Shown: positions 21,093 through 28,870 of the stretch, piece by piece
Layout: the number at the start of each line of letters is the position of its first letter
Numbering within the stretch: position 1 is the stretch's first letter
Source of the DNA: an uncultured Collinsella sp.
Lineage (GTDB): Bacteria; Actinomycetota; Coriobacteriia; Coriobacteriales; Coriobacteriaceae
Direction: 5' to 3'
NCBI GenBank assembly: GCA_902489855.1
Contig: CABUBS010000002.1
Span: 1-38,702 of the forward strand
Length of the DNA: 38,702 nucleotides
Notes under the pieces: model-generated
Seen by the model: the letters and a program-made list of their open reading frames with translations, nothing else
What the model was told of the DNA's origin: nothing
Database searches by the model: none
Position numbers and translations under genes: made by a program

Positions 21093-22384
21093 TGGGCGGC
21101 ACGCTGTTCGTTCATCGTGAGTTTAAGGGATCCTACCAGCTGCTTGGCATATTGGAAGAGAATGCTGGGCTTCCGCTATTCACCTATGTCCCCGAGTACC
21201 TCGAGAATGCTGACGCGGTTCCGATTTCGTCCTCGTTGCCCTTGTCGGCCGAGACATTCAGCCCGGACGTAACGAGCTCCTTTTTCTCCGGCATTATTCC
21301 AGAGGGACAGCTCAATAGAGACCTTGAGAAAAAGGCTCGGGCGGAACGCGGCGATTACTTTAAGGTCCTCGATTTGGTTCGCAACGAACCCGTTGGCGCT
21401 TTGATTTTGACGCGAGAACCTTCGGCCGACGGTCTCGAAATGGGCTATGAGGAGATAGGGGAGAAGCAGCTGAACAAGCTGGCGTACGCGCCAGCGGAGG
21501 TGGCCTTTGGTCTTGCGCTCGAGAGTCGAATTTCCCTTGCGGGCGCTCAGGCGAAAATCGGCCTCTACCATGCGGGTGATGACTCATGCGGCGGATGGTA
21601 TCTGCCCCACGGGGCAGCCCCATCGACGCATATCCTCAAAGCGGGGTCGAAGGCGTTTCCGGGCGAGACGGTTTGTGAAGCGATGTGCGTGAGAGCTGCT
21701 TCGCTGATGGATCTATCAGCCGAAGAGTGCTTTCTAATTCGAGTTGAAGATGCCGAACCGATTATCGCCGTGAAGCGGTTTGACCGAGCGATGTCTAATG
21801 GTGGTCGTTCGCTCGATGGGCTGCTGGTTCCAAATCGTCTGCACCAGGAGGACATTTGTCAGGCAAAAGGCATTTCGCGCGAGCTTAAATATGAGCCAAC
21901 GGGCGTCAATTACCTGGGGCTTATCGTCGACGCGGTACGAAGGGTGTCGACGAATCAGATGGAGGATAGGTTTCTTGTTGGCTATAACCAACTGTTCGAT
22001 TATGCCGTAGGAAACTGCGACAACCATCTTAAGAATTGGTCACTCGTGTGGGACGAGGACTGGAAGCAAGTGAGGTTGGCGCCGCTCTACGACGTGTTGT
22101 GTACAACGATCTATCCCAATCTCGTTCGCGAGATGGGGGTTTCGTTTGGCGGAAGCCGAAAAATCGATGATGTGACTCGCGAGTCGGTGTTGAGGCAAAT
22201 GGCCGAGGCGGGTTTGCCCCAGGGGATCGTCACCGGAATGATTAACGACACCTGCAGTGAGGTGCCAGACGCACTGAGAGATGCAGCGCGCAGCCTCAAA
22301 GAAGAAGGTTTCCCTGAGGCAGAAGCAATGTTCGATAAGATCATTCCAGAAGTACAAACCCGCCTAAACAGAATCGCCCCATAA
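21092..22384 (+). CDS. hipA: HipA-like serine/threonine kinase toxin
   Basis: This 430-residue protein has the HipA N-terminal domain (EYLENADAVPISSSLPL), the P-loop-like SLAGAQAK (148-155, with Ser148 at the autophosphorylation position), the ATP-lysine-type STHILKA (178-184), FDR (230-232), the catalytic loop NCDNHLKNWSL (308-318, Asp310) and the metal-binding LAPLYD (329-334, Asp334). All key residues are present, so it is probably active. E. coli HipA phosphorylates glutamyl-tRNA synthetase and induces growth arrest. The target here is not known. Part of the coding sequence is lower in GC than the neighbours. It ends before a strong terminator. Confidence 0.92.
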   Translation: MGGTLFVHREFKGSYQLLGILEENAGLPLFTYVPEYLENADAVPISSSLPLSAETFSPDVTSSFFSGIIPEGQLNRDLEKKARAERGDYFKVLDLVRNEPVGALILTREPSADGLEMGYEEIGEKQLNKLAYAPAEVAFGLALESRISLAGAQAKIGLYHAGDDSCGGWYLPHGAAPSTHILKAGSKAFPGETVCEAMCVRAASLMDLSAEECFLIRVEDAEPIIAVKRFDRAMSNGGRSLDGLLVPNRLHQEDICQAKGISRELKYEPTGVNYLGLIVDAVRRVSTNQMEDRFLVGYNQLFDYAVGNCDNHLKNWSLVWDEDWKQVRLAPLYDVLCTTIYPNLVREMGVSFGGSRKIDDVTRESVLRQMAEAGLPQGIVTGMINDTCSEVPDALRDAARSLKEEGFPEAEAMFDKIIPEVQTRLNRIAP

Positions 22385-22390
22385 CAAAAA

Positions 22391-22425
22391 CGTGCCGCCC
22401 CAAACGGGGCGGCACGCCATCTTTT
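22391..22425 (+). terminator. hipBA terminator
   Basis: The stem CGTGCCGCCCC/GGGGCGGCACG has an AAAC loop and is followed by CCATCTTTT. Confidence 0.9.
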
Positions 22426-22457
22426 AATCAGATAACTCGTTGAAGTACGGTGACGAA

Positions 22458-22548
22458 GGCGCAAGGCCGGGAGGGGCTATCTAAGCCGACATCCCGCAGC
22501 CGCGAAGCGGCGAGGACGTCGGCGTGATAACCCCGCAGGCCTTGCGCC
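22458..22548. repeat. 91-bp branched inverted repeat at a convergent junction
   Basis: The outer stem GGCGCAAGGCC (22458-22468) pairs with 22538-22548. An internal stem GCCGAC (22485-22490) pairs with GTCGGC (22518-22523), and GCCGC/GCGGC closes a GAA loop (499-511 within the 22,000 block). It sits between hipA and uspA, which face each other. Confidence 0.75.
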
Positions 22549-22561
22549 GACGGGAAGGAAC

Positions 22562-22999
22562 CTACTTCACGACCAAAATGTCGCAGTCCGTGTTACGCAG
22601 CAGGAACGTCGAAATCGAGCCCAGCAGCGCATACTTAATCGAGGATAGGCCGCGGGCACCGCAGAGCACCAGGTCGGGCTTGACCACGTCGAGCATCTCG
22701 TCCTTGAGGGTTTCGCGAATGCGGCCGGCGCGAATCATAACTTCGACCTCGGGAATGTCGGGATTGGCCTTGGCTTCCTCGAGCTGCTTGGCGATCGAGT
22801 TGTTAAAGGCCTCCTCCAAGCCATTAACTAGGTCGACCGGGTAGGCTCCGGCACTCTCGAGCGCCGTCGAATCAATCACGTGCCCGATAATCAGCTTGGC
22901 GCCGTTGTTCGCGGCGACCTTGATGGCGCGCGCGAGCACAAAATCCTGCTGCTCAGTACCGTCGAGTGAAACAAATACCTTGGTGTAGCCCTCGTTCAT
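22562..22999 (-). CDS. Universal stress protein (UspA family)
   Basis: This 145-residue single Usp domain starts YTKVFVSLDGTEQQDFVLARAIKVA. The ATP-binding signature G-x2-G-x9-G(S) is seen in CGARGLSSIKYALLGSIS, and the last strand is CDILVVK. It is therefore likely of the ATP-binding type. The start ATG at 22997-22999 has AAGGAGGGAACC, a near-perfect ribosome site. It is monocistronic. Family members act in stress survival and have no settled enzymatic role. Confidence 0.92.
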   Translation of the reverse strand: MNEGYTKVFVSLDGTEQQDFVLARAIKVAANNGAKLIIGHVIDSTALESAGAYPVDLVNGLEEAFNNSIAKQLEEAKANPDIPEVEVMIRAGRIRETLKDEMLDVVKPDLVLCGARGLSSIKYALLGSISTFLLRNTDCDILVVK

Positions 23000-23247
23000 G
23001 GTTCCCTCCTTGGTCTATCGCACGGGCGCGGGGCTCGTGCGTCGGGCGGACGCGGGTGCGTTGGCCGCCGGACACTTTACCTTGTTGCAGTTATACCCAA
23101 GGATTCCAGTTTGACCGCTCGCAATTCTGTGAACGGGCGAGTTTTTTGGTAAGGGTCGGTTTGGGCACGCCGTTACGGTTGATAATGGGACATCGCCCGC
23201 ATCGTCCGCAGAACATCTACCGGCGGGTGTCAAACGAGGGGGTCCCT

Positions 23248-24228
23248 TTGGATATTATCGAGCTTCTAAAATCTGCCTTCATGGGCCTGGTCGAGGGCAT
23301 CACCGAATGGTTGCCGGTTTCGTCGACGGGCCACATGATCTTGGTGGACGAGTTCGTCAAGATGAACGTGAGCGAGACGTTCTGGAATATGTTCCTGGTC
23401 GTGATTCAGCTTGGCGCCATTCTGGCCGTCTGTGTGCTGTTCTTCCACGAGCTCAACCCGTTCTCGCCTAGCAAGGGCAAGGAGGGCCGTCGCGACACCT
23501 GGGTGCTGTGGGGCAAGATCGTGCTCGGCTGTATTCCCGCCGCGGCGATTGGCCTGCCGCTCAACGACTGGATGGAGGAGCATTTCTATAACGCTCCCGT
23601 CGTGGCGCTGGCGCTCATCGTGTACGGCGTGCTGTTTATCGTGATCGAGAACTGGCGTGCCAGCAAGCGCGAGGAAATGGCCGTTGCGGGTTCGTTTGGC
23701 TCGCGTGCCGTGGTGGCGGGCGGACGTCCCGCCGGTGCGCACTTTGCGGCGCCCGCGGCGGCTGTTGCCGAGGATGAGGACGATGACGAGAACCTGGACT
23801 TTGGCTCCATCGCCACGCTCGAGGACCTCAGCTGGAAGACTGCGCTGGGTATCGGCTGCTTCCAGGTGCTTTCGCTGGTGCCTGGTACGTCTCGCTCCGG
23901 TTCTACCATCATCGGCGGCCTGCTTTTGGGCTGCACGCGCTCGGTGGCGTCTAAGTTCACGTTCTTCCTGGCCATCCCTGTCATGTTTGGCGCGAGTGCG
24001 CTCAAGCTGGTCAAGTACTTCATCAAGGGAGGCACGTTCGGCACCAACGAGATCGCCATCTTGGGCGTGGGCTGCGTCGTCGCCTTTGTGGTGTCGCTCA
24101 TTGCCATCAAGTGGCTTATGGGCTTCGTTCGCCGTCACGACTTCAAGTGCTTCGGCGTCTACCGCATCATCCTGGGCATCGTGGTGCTCGCGTACTTCTT
24201 CGTTCTGGAGCCTATGCTCGGCCTGTAA
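23248..24228 (+). CDS. uppP: Undecaprenyl-diphosphate phosphatase, with insertion
   Basis: This 326-residue protein is a BacA/UppP membrane phosphatase that recycles the cell-wall lipid carrier and can confer bacitracin resistance. The motifs EGITEWLPVSSTGH (16-29) and PGTSRSGST (212-220) are intact. About eight hydrophobic segments are seen. The frame has no ATG at the start; TTG at 23248 with GAGGGGG six bases upstream gives LDIIELLKSAF. The usual length is about 270. The extra length is an insertion at about 138-190, beginning after the RASKREE turn and rich in Ala, Gly and Asp/Glu (AVAEDEDDDENLDFG). It is probably a cytoplasmic loop. Confidence 0.93.
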   Translation: MDIIELLKSAFMGLVEGITEWLPVSSTGHMILVDEFVKMNVSETFWNMFLVVIQLGAILAVCVLFFHELNPFSPSKGKEGRRDTWVLWGKIVLGCIPAAAIGLPLNDWMEEHFYNAPVVALALIVYGVLFIVIENWRASKREEMAVAGSFGSRAVVAGGRPAGAHFAAPAAAVAEDEDDDENLDFGSIATLEDLSWKTALGIGCFQVLSLVPGTSRSGSTIIGGLLLGCTRSVASKFTFFLAIPVMFGASALKLVKYFIKGGTFGTNEIAILGVGCVVAFVVSLIAIKWLMGFVRRHDFKCFGVYRIILGIVVLAYFFVLEPMLGL

Positions 24229-24243
24229 CTTGGTTGACGCTGC

Positions 24244-24343
24244 GCGGCGGCCAGAGCGACAACTTGTCATTCAAAGAGGGTGGCATGACCAAAAGGTCTA
24301 TGCCGCCCTCTTTTCATGCCAATTTGTTCGCTCTGGCCGCCGC
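24244..24343. repeat. 100-bp long hairpin at a convergent junction
   Basis: The outer arms (24244-24262 and 24324-24343) match except for one extra base. The inner arms 24273-24286 and 24300-24313 are complementary with one G-U pair. It lies between uppP and the dehydrogenase gene, which face each other. It lacks a T run. Confidence 0.75.
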
Positions 24344-24379
24344 TCGCTGCTGCTGCCATGACATCGGCGGTTTCGTGAT

Positions 24380-24411
24380 TGGTGCATTGGGGTCAGGTTA
24401 CTTTGCACCAA
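24380..24411. repeat. 32-nt repeat with TGGTGCA/TGCACCA ends, copy A
   Basis: This matches 30 of 32 bases of 35768-35799. It contains GGGGTCAGGTTACTTTGCAC, and its ends form a 9-base inverted repeat (ATTGGTGCA/TGCACCAAT). It abuts the dehydrogenase stop codon. Confidence 0.75.
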
Positions 24412-25410
24412 TTATTCGGTAACGGTGTGTTCGGGCTTGCGGTTAAAGACGAGCTTGTCTACTACGGCCTGCAGCGACATGCGACGGACGGTGTCGTAGG
24501 CTTCCTGCGTGCTGTACGCACAATGGGGCGTGACAATGCAGCGCGGGTGTGAGATCAGAGCCTGGTTGGGCGCGGTCTCATCGGCGAGCACGTCGAGCGC
24601 GGCGCCGCAGATGCCGCGCGTGCCACCGCTGGCGATGCCCTCGTCCAACGCGGCGACTAGGGCATTCTCATCCACGATGGGCCCGCGGGCCGTGTTAATC
24701 AAAAATGCCGTGGGTTTCATAAGCGCAAGTTCGCGCTTGCCAATCAGCTTCTCGGTCTCGGGAATCAGCGGACAATGCAGGCTGACGATATCCGATGCGC
24801 CGAGCAGTTCATCGAGCGTTTGAGCCTTGGCGCAACCGGCGGCGGCAAGCTCTTCTGCCGTCTTGGTCGGCGCCCACACCAGTACCTTCATGCCGAGCGC
24901 TTGCGCGATGGGCACAACAGCACGCGCGATGCTGCCAAAAAAGACCAATCCCAACGTGCGGCCCTGCGTGCGATGCATGGTGTAGCCGCCCAGCGGATTC
25001 CAGGCGCCGTCGCGCACGTCGCGGTTGAGCAACGTGACCTGTCGCATCAAGTCAAGCATCAAGGCGATGGCGTGTTGAGCGACGTCGTCCGAGCAGTACC
25101 CGGGACAGTTGGTGACGGTAATGCCGTAGGAGGCCAGACGATTTACTGCCACATGGTTCAGGCCGATGGACATGTTCGAGACGACGCGCATTCCCGCGGC
25201 TGCCATAGCGTCGGCACATGCATCGTCAACGGGACCGAACTCGCCGACAAAGCCCTCGCAGCCTGCCAGCTGCTCGGCAGTGGGGCAGACATTGGGCTCG
25301 TGCGCGCAGCCAACCAACTCAATCTGGTCGCCGCCTTCGATTGCGTCGAGCGCCGCCTGACCCGCCTCGGTCGAACCGTCGACCATGTAATAGAGCACCT
25401 TATGCTTCAC
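24412..25410 (-). CDS. D-isomer-specific 2-hydroxyacid dehydrogenase (CtBP/PGDH-like)
   Basis: This 332-residue protein starts at GTG (25408-25410), with AGGAGGGCTGTT upstream. The fold pattern is that of 2-hydroxyacid dehydrogenases: a substrate domain, then a NAD-binding Rossmann domain at about 105-290 with LGLVFFGSIARAV (the usual glycine motif is altered: G-L-V-F-F-G), the arginine in NTARGPIVDE, an Asp-rich DVLADE, and the catalytic histidine in TPHCAYST. It should reduce or oxidise a 2-keto or 2-hydroxy acid with NAD(H). The substrate is not clear. The nonstandard glycine loop could alter cofactor preference. It is monocistronic. Confidence 0.88.
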   Translation of the reverse strand: MKHKVLYYMVDGSTEAGQAALDAIEGGDQIELVGCAHEPNVCPTAEQLAGCEGFVGEFGPVDDACADAMAAAGMRVVSNMSIGLNHVAVNRLASYGITVTNCPGYCSDDVAQHAIALMLDLMRQVTLLNRDVRDGAWNPLGGYTMHRTQGRTLGLVFFGSIARAVVPIAQALGMKVLVWAPTKTAEELAAAGCAKAQTLDELLGASDIVSLHCPLIPETEKLIGKRELALMKPTAFLINTARGPIVDENALVAALDEGIASGGTRGICGAALDVLADETAPNQALISHPRCIVTPHCAYSTQEAYDTVRRMSLQAVVDKLVFNRKPEHTVTE

Positions 25411-25476
25411 AACAGCCCTCCTGCCATGTAGGGACGGGGCAAATCACACAGATATTCTATCCCTCCAAGCCAATCG

Positions 25477-25545
25477 AAGTTGCGGTGGAATAGTTCCTGT
25501 TTGAGGGCCAGAAGGCTGGTTTCAGGAACTATTTCACCGCAACTT
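25477..25545. repeat. 69-bp inverted-repeat element, copy 2
   Basis: This is the same length as the element at 338-406 but in the opposite orientation. The arms 25477-25498 and 25524-25545 differ from those of copy 1 only by one exchanged base. The middle 25 bases are diverged. It lies in the short divergent spacer between the dehydrogenase gene and pcrA. Confidence 0.8.
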
Positions 25546-25617
25546 ATTTGGGGGAGCTTGGGTGGTGGCGGTGCGCGGAGTCGTGGTGTGATTTGCGTCG
25601 GTGTCCGCGCGGCTCGG

Positions 25618-25623
25618 TATACT
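25618..25623 (+). promoter_or_regulatory. pcrA -10 box
   Basis: TATACT lies 61 bases before the pcrA ATG. The best -35 (TTGCGT, 25593-25598) is 19 bases away, so the promoter is weak or uses an activator. Confidence 0.4.
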
Positions 25624-25684
25624 GGTACGGCTCAAACTATGGCGCTGCCCGCAGGCGCGCCGTCCGTCAGATGAGGAGTCGCCC

Positions 25685-28585
25685 ATGACCCAGCCCTTGC
25701 CCTGGGAAAAGAATGCCACGGTACCCGTGCCACCCGCGCCGGAACCCGTGCCGCTCGATGCATACACTGCCCCCGCTGCGCCGGAGCCCGAGCTCGTCCC
25801 GCTCGACATCTACGACGCTCCCGCGCCGGCACCCAAGCCCGCCAAGCCACTCGTCGACATCGACAGCCTTAATCCCGCCCAGCGCGAGGCCGTCCTGACG
25901 ACCGAGGGTCCGTTGCTGGTTCTTGCCGGTGCTGGCTCGGGCAAGACCCGCGTCCTGACCTTCCGTATCGCCCATATGCTCGACGACCTGGGTGTTAAGC
26001 CCTGGCAGATCCTTGCCATCACGTTTACCAACAAGGCCGCGGCCGAGATGCGCGAGCGTCTGGCGGCGCTCATTCCCAGCGGCACCCGCGGCATGTGGGT
26101 GTGCACCTTCCATGCCATGTGCGTGCGCATGCTGCGCGAGGACGCCGACCTGTTGGGCTACACCGGTCAGTTCACCATCTACGATGACGACGATTCCAAG
26201 CGCATGGTGCGCGACATTATGCAGGCACTCGGTATCGAGCAAAAGCAATTCCCCATCAATATGATCCGCAGCAAGATCAGTTCGGCCAAAAACGCCATGA
26301 TCGGGCCCGAGGACATGCTCAAATCCGCCGACAGCCCCAACGACAAAAAGGCCGCACAGGTCTATATGGAGCTGGAGCGCCGCCTGCGCGCCGCCAACGC
26401 GATGGACTTCGATGACCTGCTCGTGCGCACGCTCGAGCTGCTGCGCACCCGCCCCGAGGTGCTCGACAAGTACCAGGAGCGCTTCCGCTACATTAGCGTC
26501 GACGAGTATCAGGACACCAACCACGTCCAGTACGAGATCGCCAACCTGCTGGCCGCCAAGTATCAAAACCTCATGGTCGTAGGCGACGATGACCAGTCCA
26601 TTTATAGCTGGCGCGGCGCCGACATCACCAACATCCTGGACTTTGAGAAGGACTTTAAAAACTGCAAGACCGTCAAGCTGGAGCAGAACTATCGCTCCAC
26701 GGGTCACATCCTGAGCGCCGCCAACGCCGTTGTTCGCCACAACTCGCAGCGCAAGGACAAGCGCCTGTTTACGGCCGAGGGCGATGGCGAGAAGATCCAG
26801 GCCTTCCAGGCGAGCGACGAGCGCGACGAGGGCCGCTGGATTGCCGGTGAGATCGAAAAGTTGCACTCCAAGGGCACGAGCTACGACGACATCGCTGTGT
26901 TCTATCGCACCAATGCCCAGTCGCGTATCCTCGAAGATATGTTCCTGCGCGCGGGCGTGCCCTATAAGATCGTCGGCGGCACGCGATTCTTCGACCGCGC
27001 CGAGATCCGCGACGTCATGGCCTACCTCAAGATGATCGTGAACCCGGCCGACGAGATGAGCGTCAAGCGTGTCATCAACACGCCGCGCCGCGGCATTGGC
27101 TCCACTTCGATTCAAAAGATTGAGCAGCTGGCACGCGACAACCGCTGTTCGTTCTTCCAAGCCTGTGAGATTGCGACGGCCGAGACGGGCATGTTTAGCG
27201 CCAAGGTGCGCAACGGCCTGTCGAGCTTTGTGGCGCTGGTGCGCGAGGGTCGCCGCATGGACGGCGAGCTCAAGGACGTCGTCGAGATGATTGTCGACAA
27301 GACGGGCCTGCTGCAGGCTTTCCGCGCCGAGGGCACCATGGAGTCCGAGAGTCGCGCCGAGAACATCCAGGAATTCCTGGGCGTCGCTGCCGAATTTGAG
27401 GAGACGCACGAGGATATCGAAGGCACGCTCGAGAGCTTGGAAGAGCTGCGCGCTGCTGGTGTTGCCGATGTGCCCGCCGACGTTGAGCCCGAGCCCGTTG
27501 TGGTGAGCGCGCCTGCGCCCGAGCCCGGCCCGTCTGCGCCCGTGTCTTCGTTTGAGGCGCTCGTTGGCGCGCGTGATGCCGCGGGTTCCAATCCGCTCGA
27601 TAGCCTGGCGGCCCCGGCGCTCTCGCCGCAGGATGCCCTGGCTGCCGCCATCGCGGGCAACGCGTATGCCGCGCCGACTGAGCTGCCGGCGGGCGCCGTG
27701 CATGCCGACGAGATCGAGCGCACCTACGGTCCGCTCACCTGTAAGGCGCTGCCGGCACTCATGGAGTGGCTGGCCCTGCGCTCCGACTTGGATTCCCTGG
27801 CCGGCGAGACGCATGCCATCACCATGATGACCATCCACTCCGCCAAGGGCCTGGAGTTCCCGGCGGTGTTCGTGGCCGGCATGGAGGAGGGTATCTTCCC
27901 GCACGTGCACGACTTTGGCGGCAGTGACGATCCGGGCAAGCTCGAGGAGGAGCGCCGCTTGGCCTACGTCGCCATCACGCGTGCTCGCAAGCGCCTGTTC
28001 CTGACCTATGCGGCCACGCGTCGCACCTACGGCTCGACCTCTGCCAACCCGCGCTCGCGCTTCCTCAACGAGATTCCGTTTGAGGACATCGAGTTTAGCG
28101 GTATCGGTTCTGCCGGTTTTGAGGGCACGGGCTGGGAGAAGCGCGGCGACCGTCACGGCACGTTTGGCTCGGGTATGGGCTCGGACATGTATGGCGGCAA
28201 GGTGTTTGGCTCGCATACGCACTCGACCGGCGGCTCTGGATCGCGCAGCGGATCGAGCTTCGATGACTTCTTTGGCGGCAACACTTATGGCACCGAGCGC
28301 CATCGTGGGGTTTCGCCCGACGCCGGCCGTGTTGCCTCGACTTTTGGCTCGGGCGCGCCGCGAGCCAAAAAGCCGTCATCCAAGGTATCCCCGACGGTGG
28401 AGCGCAAGGTCGATCGTGCCAGCGCATCGCAGGACTTTGCCGCGGGCGATACCGTGAGCCACAAGACCTTTGGCACGGGTACCGTGATCTCGGTCGCTGG
28501 AGACATGATCGAGGTTCAATTCGAAAAGACCGGCCAGACCAAAAAGCTTATGAAAGGTTTTGCACCGATCGTTAAGCTGTCGTGA
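25685..28585 (+). CDS. pcrA: UvrD/PcrA-type superfamily 1 DNA helicase
   Basis: This 966-residue protein has an N-terminal 55-residue Pro/Ala-rich tail that precedes the helicase core. The Q-motif region LNPAQREAV, Walker A GAGSGKT (82-88), motif Ia TFTNKAAAEM, DEYQDTN (273-279), GDDDQSIYSWRGA (III), QNYRST (IV) and motif V TIHSAKGLEFPAVF are intact, followed by VAITRARKRL (VI). The C-terminal GDTVSHKTFGTGTVI segment is the PcrA Tudor-like domain. About 100 extra residues at 590-690 are low in complexity (Pro, Glu, Ala). It unwinds DNA in repair and helps RNA polymerase release. GAGGAG sits 9 bases before the start. Length is above the usual 720-780. Confidence 0.95.
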   Translation: MTQPLPWEKNATVPVPPAPEPVPLDAYTAPAAPEPELVPLDIYDAPAPAPKPAKPLVDIDSLNPAQREAVLTTEGPLLVLAGAGSGKTRVLTFRIAHMLDDLGVKPWQILAITFTNKAAAEMRERLAALIPSGTRGMWVCTFHAMCVRMLREDADLLGYTGQFTIYDDDDSKRMVRDIMQALGIEQKQFPINMIRSKISSAKNAMIGPEDMLKSADSPNDKKAAQVYMELERRLRAANAMDFDDLLVRTLELLRTRPEVLDKYQERFRYISVDEYQDTNHVQYEIANLLAAKYQNLMVVGDDDQSIYSWRGADITNILDFEKDFKNCKTVKLEQNYRSTGHILSAANAVVRHNSQRKDKRLFTAEGDGEKIQAFQASDERDEGRWIAGEIEKLHSKGTSYDDIAVFYRTNAQSRILEDMFLRAGVPYKIVGGTRFFDRAEIRDVMAYLKMIVNPADEMSVKRVINTPRRGIGSTSIQKIEQLARDNRCSFFQACEIATAETGMFSAKVRNGLSSFVALVREGRRMDGELKDVVEMIVDKTGLLQAFRAEGTMESESRAENIQEFLGVAAEFEETHEDIEGTLESLEELRAAGVADVPADVEPEPVVVSAPAPEPGPSAPVSSFEALVGARDAAGSNPLDSLAAPALSPQDALAAAIAGNAYAAPTELPAGAVHADEIERTYGPLTCKALPALMEWLALRSDLDSLAGETHAITMMTIHSAKGLEFPAVFVAGMEEGIFPHVHDFGGSDDPGKLEEERRLAYVAITRARKRLFLTYAATRRTYGSTSANPRSRFLNEIPFEDIEFSGIGSAGFEGTGWEKRGDRHGTFGSGMGSDMYGGKVFGSHTHSTGGSGSRSGSSFDDFFGGNTYGTERHRGVSPDAGRVASTFGSGAPRAKKPSSKVSPTVERKVDRASASQDFAAGDTVSHKTFGTGTVISVAGDMIEVQFEKTGQTKKLMKGFAPIVKLS

Positions 28586-28592
28586 TCCCGGC

Positions 28593-28721
28593 GGACCTGG
28601 GCGGGCGTATAGGGCAACATCGCCTGCTCGGGCAGTCCTGCTCGCACGGAGAGCACATTAAGTGCTCTCCGGCTCGTGCGGATCTCGCGATCGATGTTGC
28701 CCTATACGCCCGCCCAGGTCC
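28593..28721. repeat. 129-bp palindrome with perfect 30-bp arms
   Basis: The arms 28593-28622 and 28692-28721 are exact reverse complements over 30 bases. The 69-base centre includes a second perfect 9-bp stem (GGAGAGCAC/GTGCTCTCC, ATTAA loop), with outer CGCAC/GTGCG pairs. It lies 7 bases after the pcrA stop, before a normal terminator at 28811. Its folding energy would be very high. Its function is unknown; it could cap transcripts or form a cruciform. Confidence 0.85.
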
Positions 28722-28810
28722 TTGGGTAACGTTGCTGGACGAACGTCGCTTTGCTCGTTCGCTTTTTGGTCTGGAGAGCCGGGTGGGCTGATAGATTAAT
28801 AGATATGAGT

Positions 28811-28845
28811 AGGGGCTCCCCCGTTAAAGAACGGGGGAGCCCCTT
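28811..28845. terminator. Bidirectional terminator between pcrA and manA
   Basis: A 15-bp perfect stem (AGGGGCTCCCCCGTT and its complement) with an AAAG loop is followed by TTGTTG. It is shared by convergent genes. Confidence 0.88.
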
Positions 28846-28870
28846 GTTGCGTTTGGGTTGTTGGTGCGAC

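Noticed and set aside
23118..23147. Terminator in the uppP leader
   Set aside because: CTCGC/GCGAG followed by T6 has only 5 base pairs around a 14-base loop, too weak to claim.
25667..28303. An 878-residue open frame antisense to pcrA
   Set aside because: Long antisense frames are common in GC-rich genes. PcrA motifs on the plus strand are complete.
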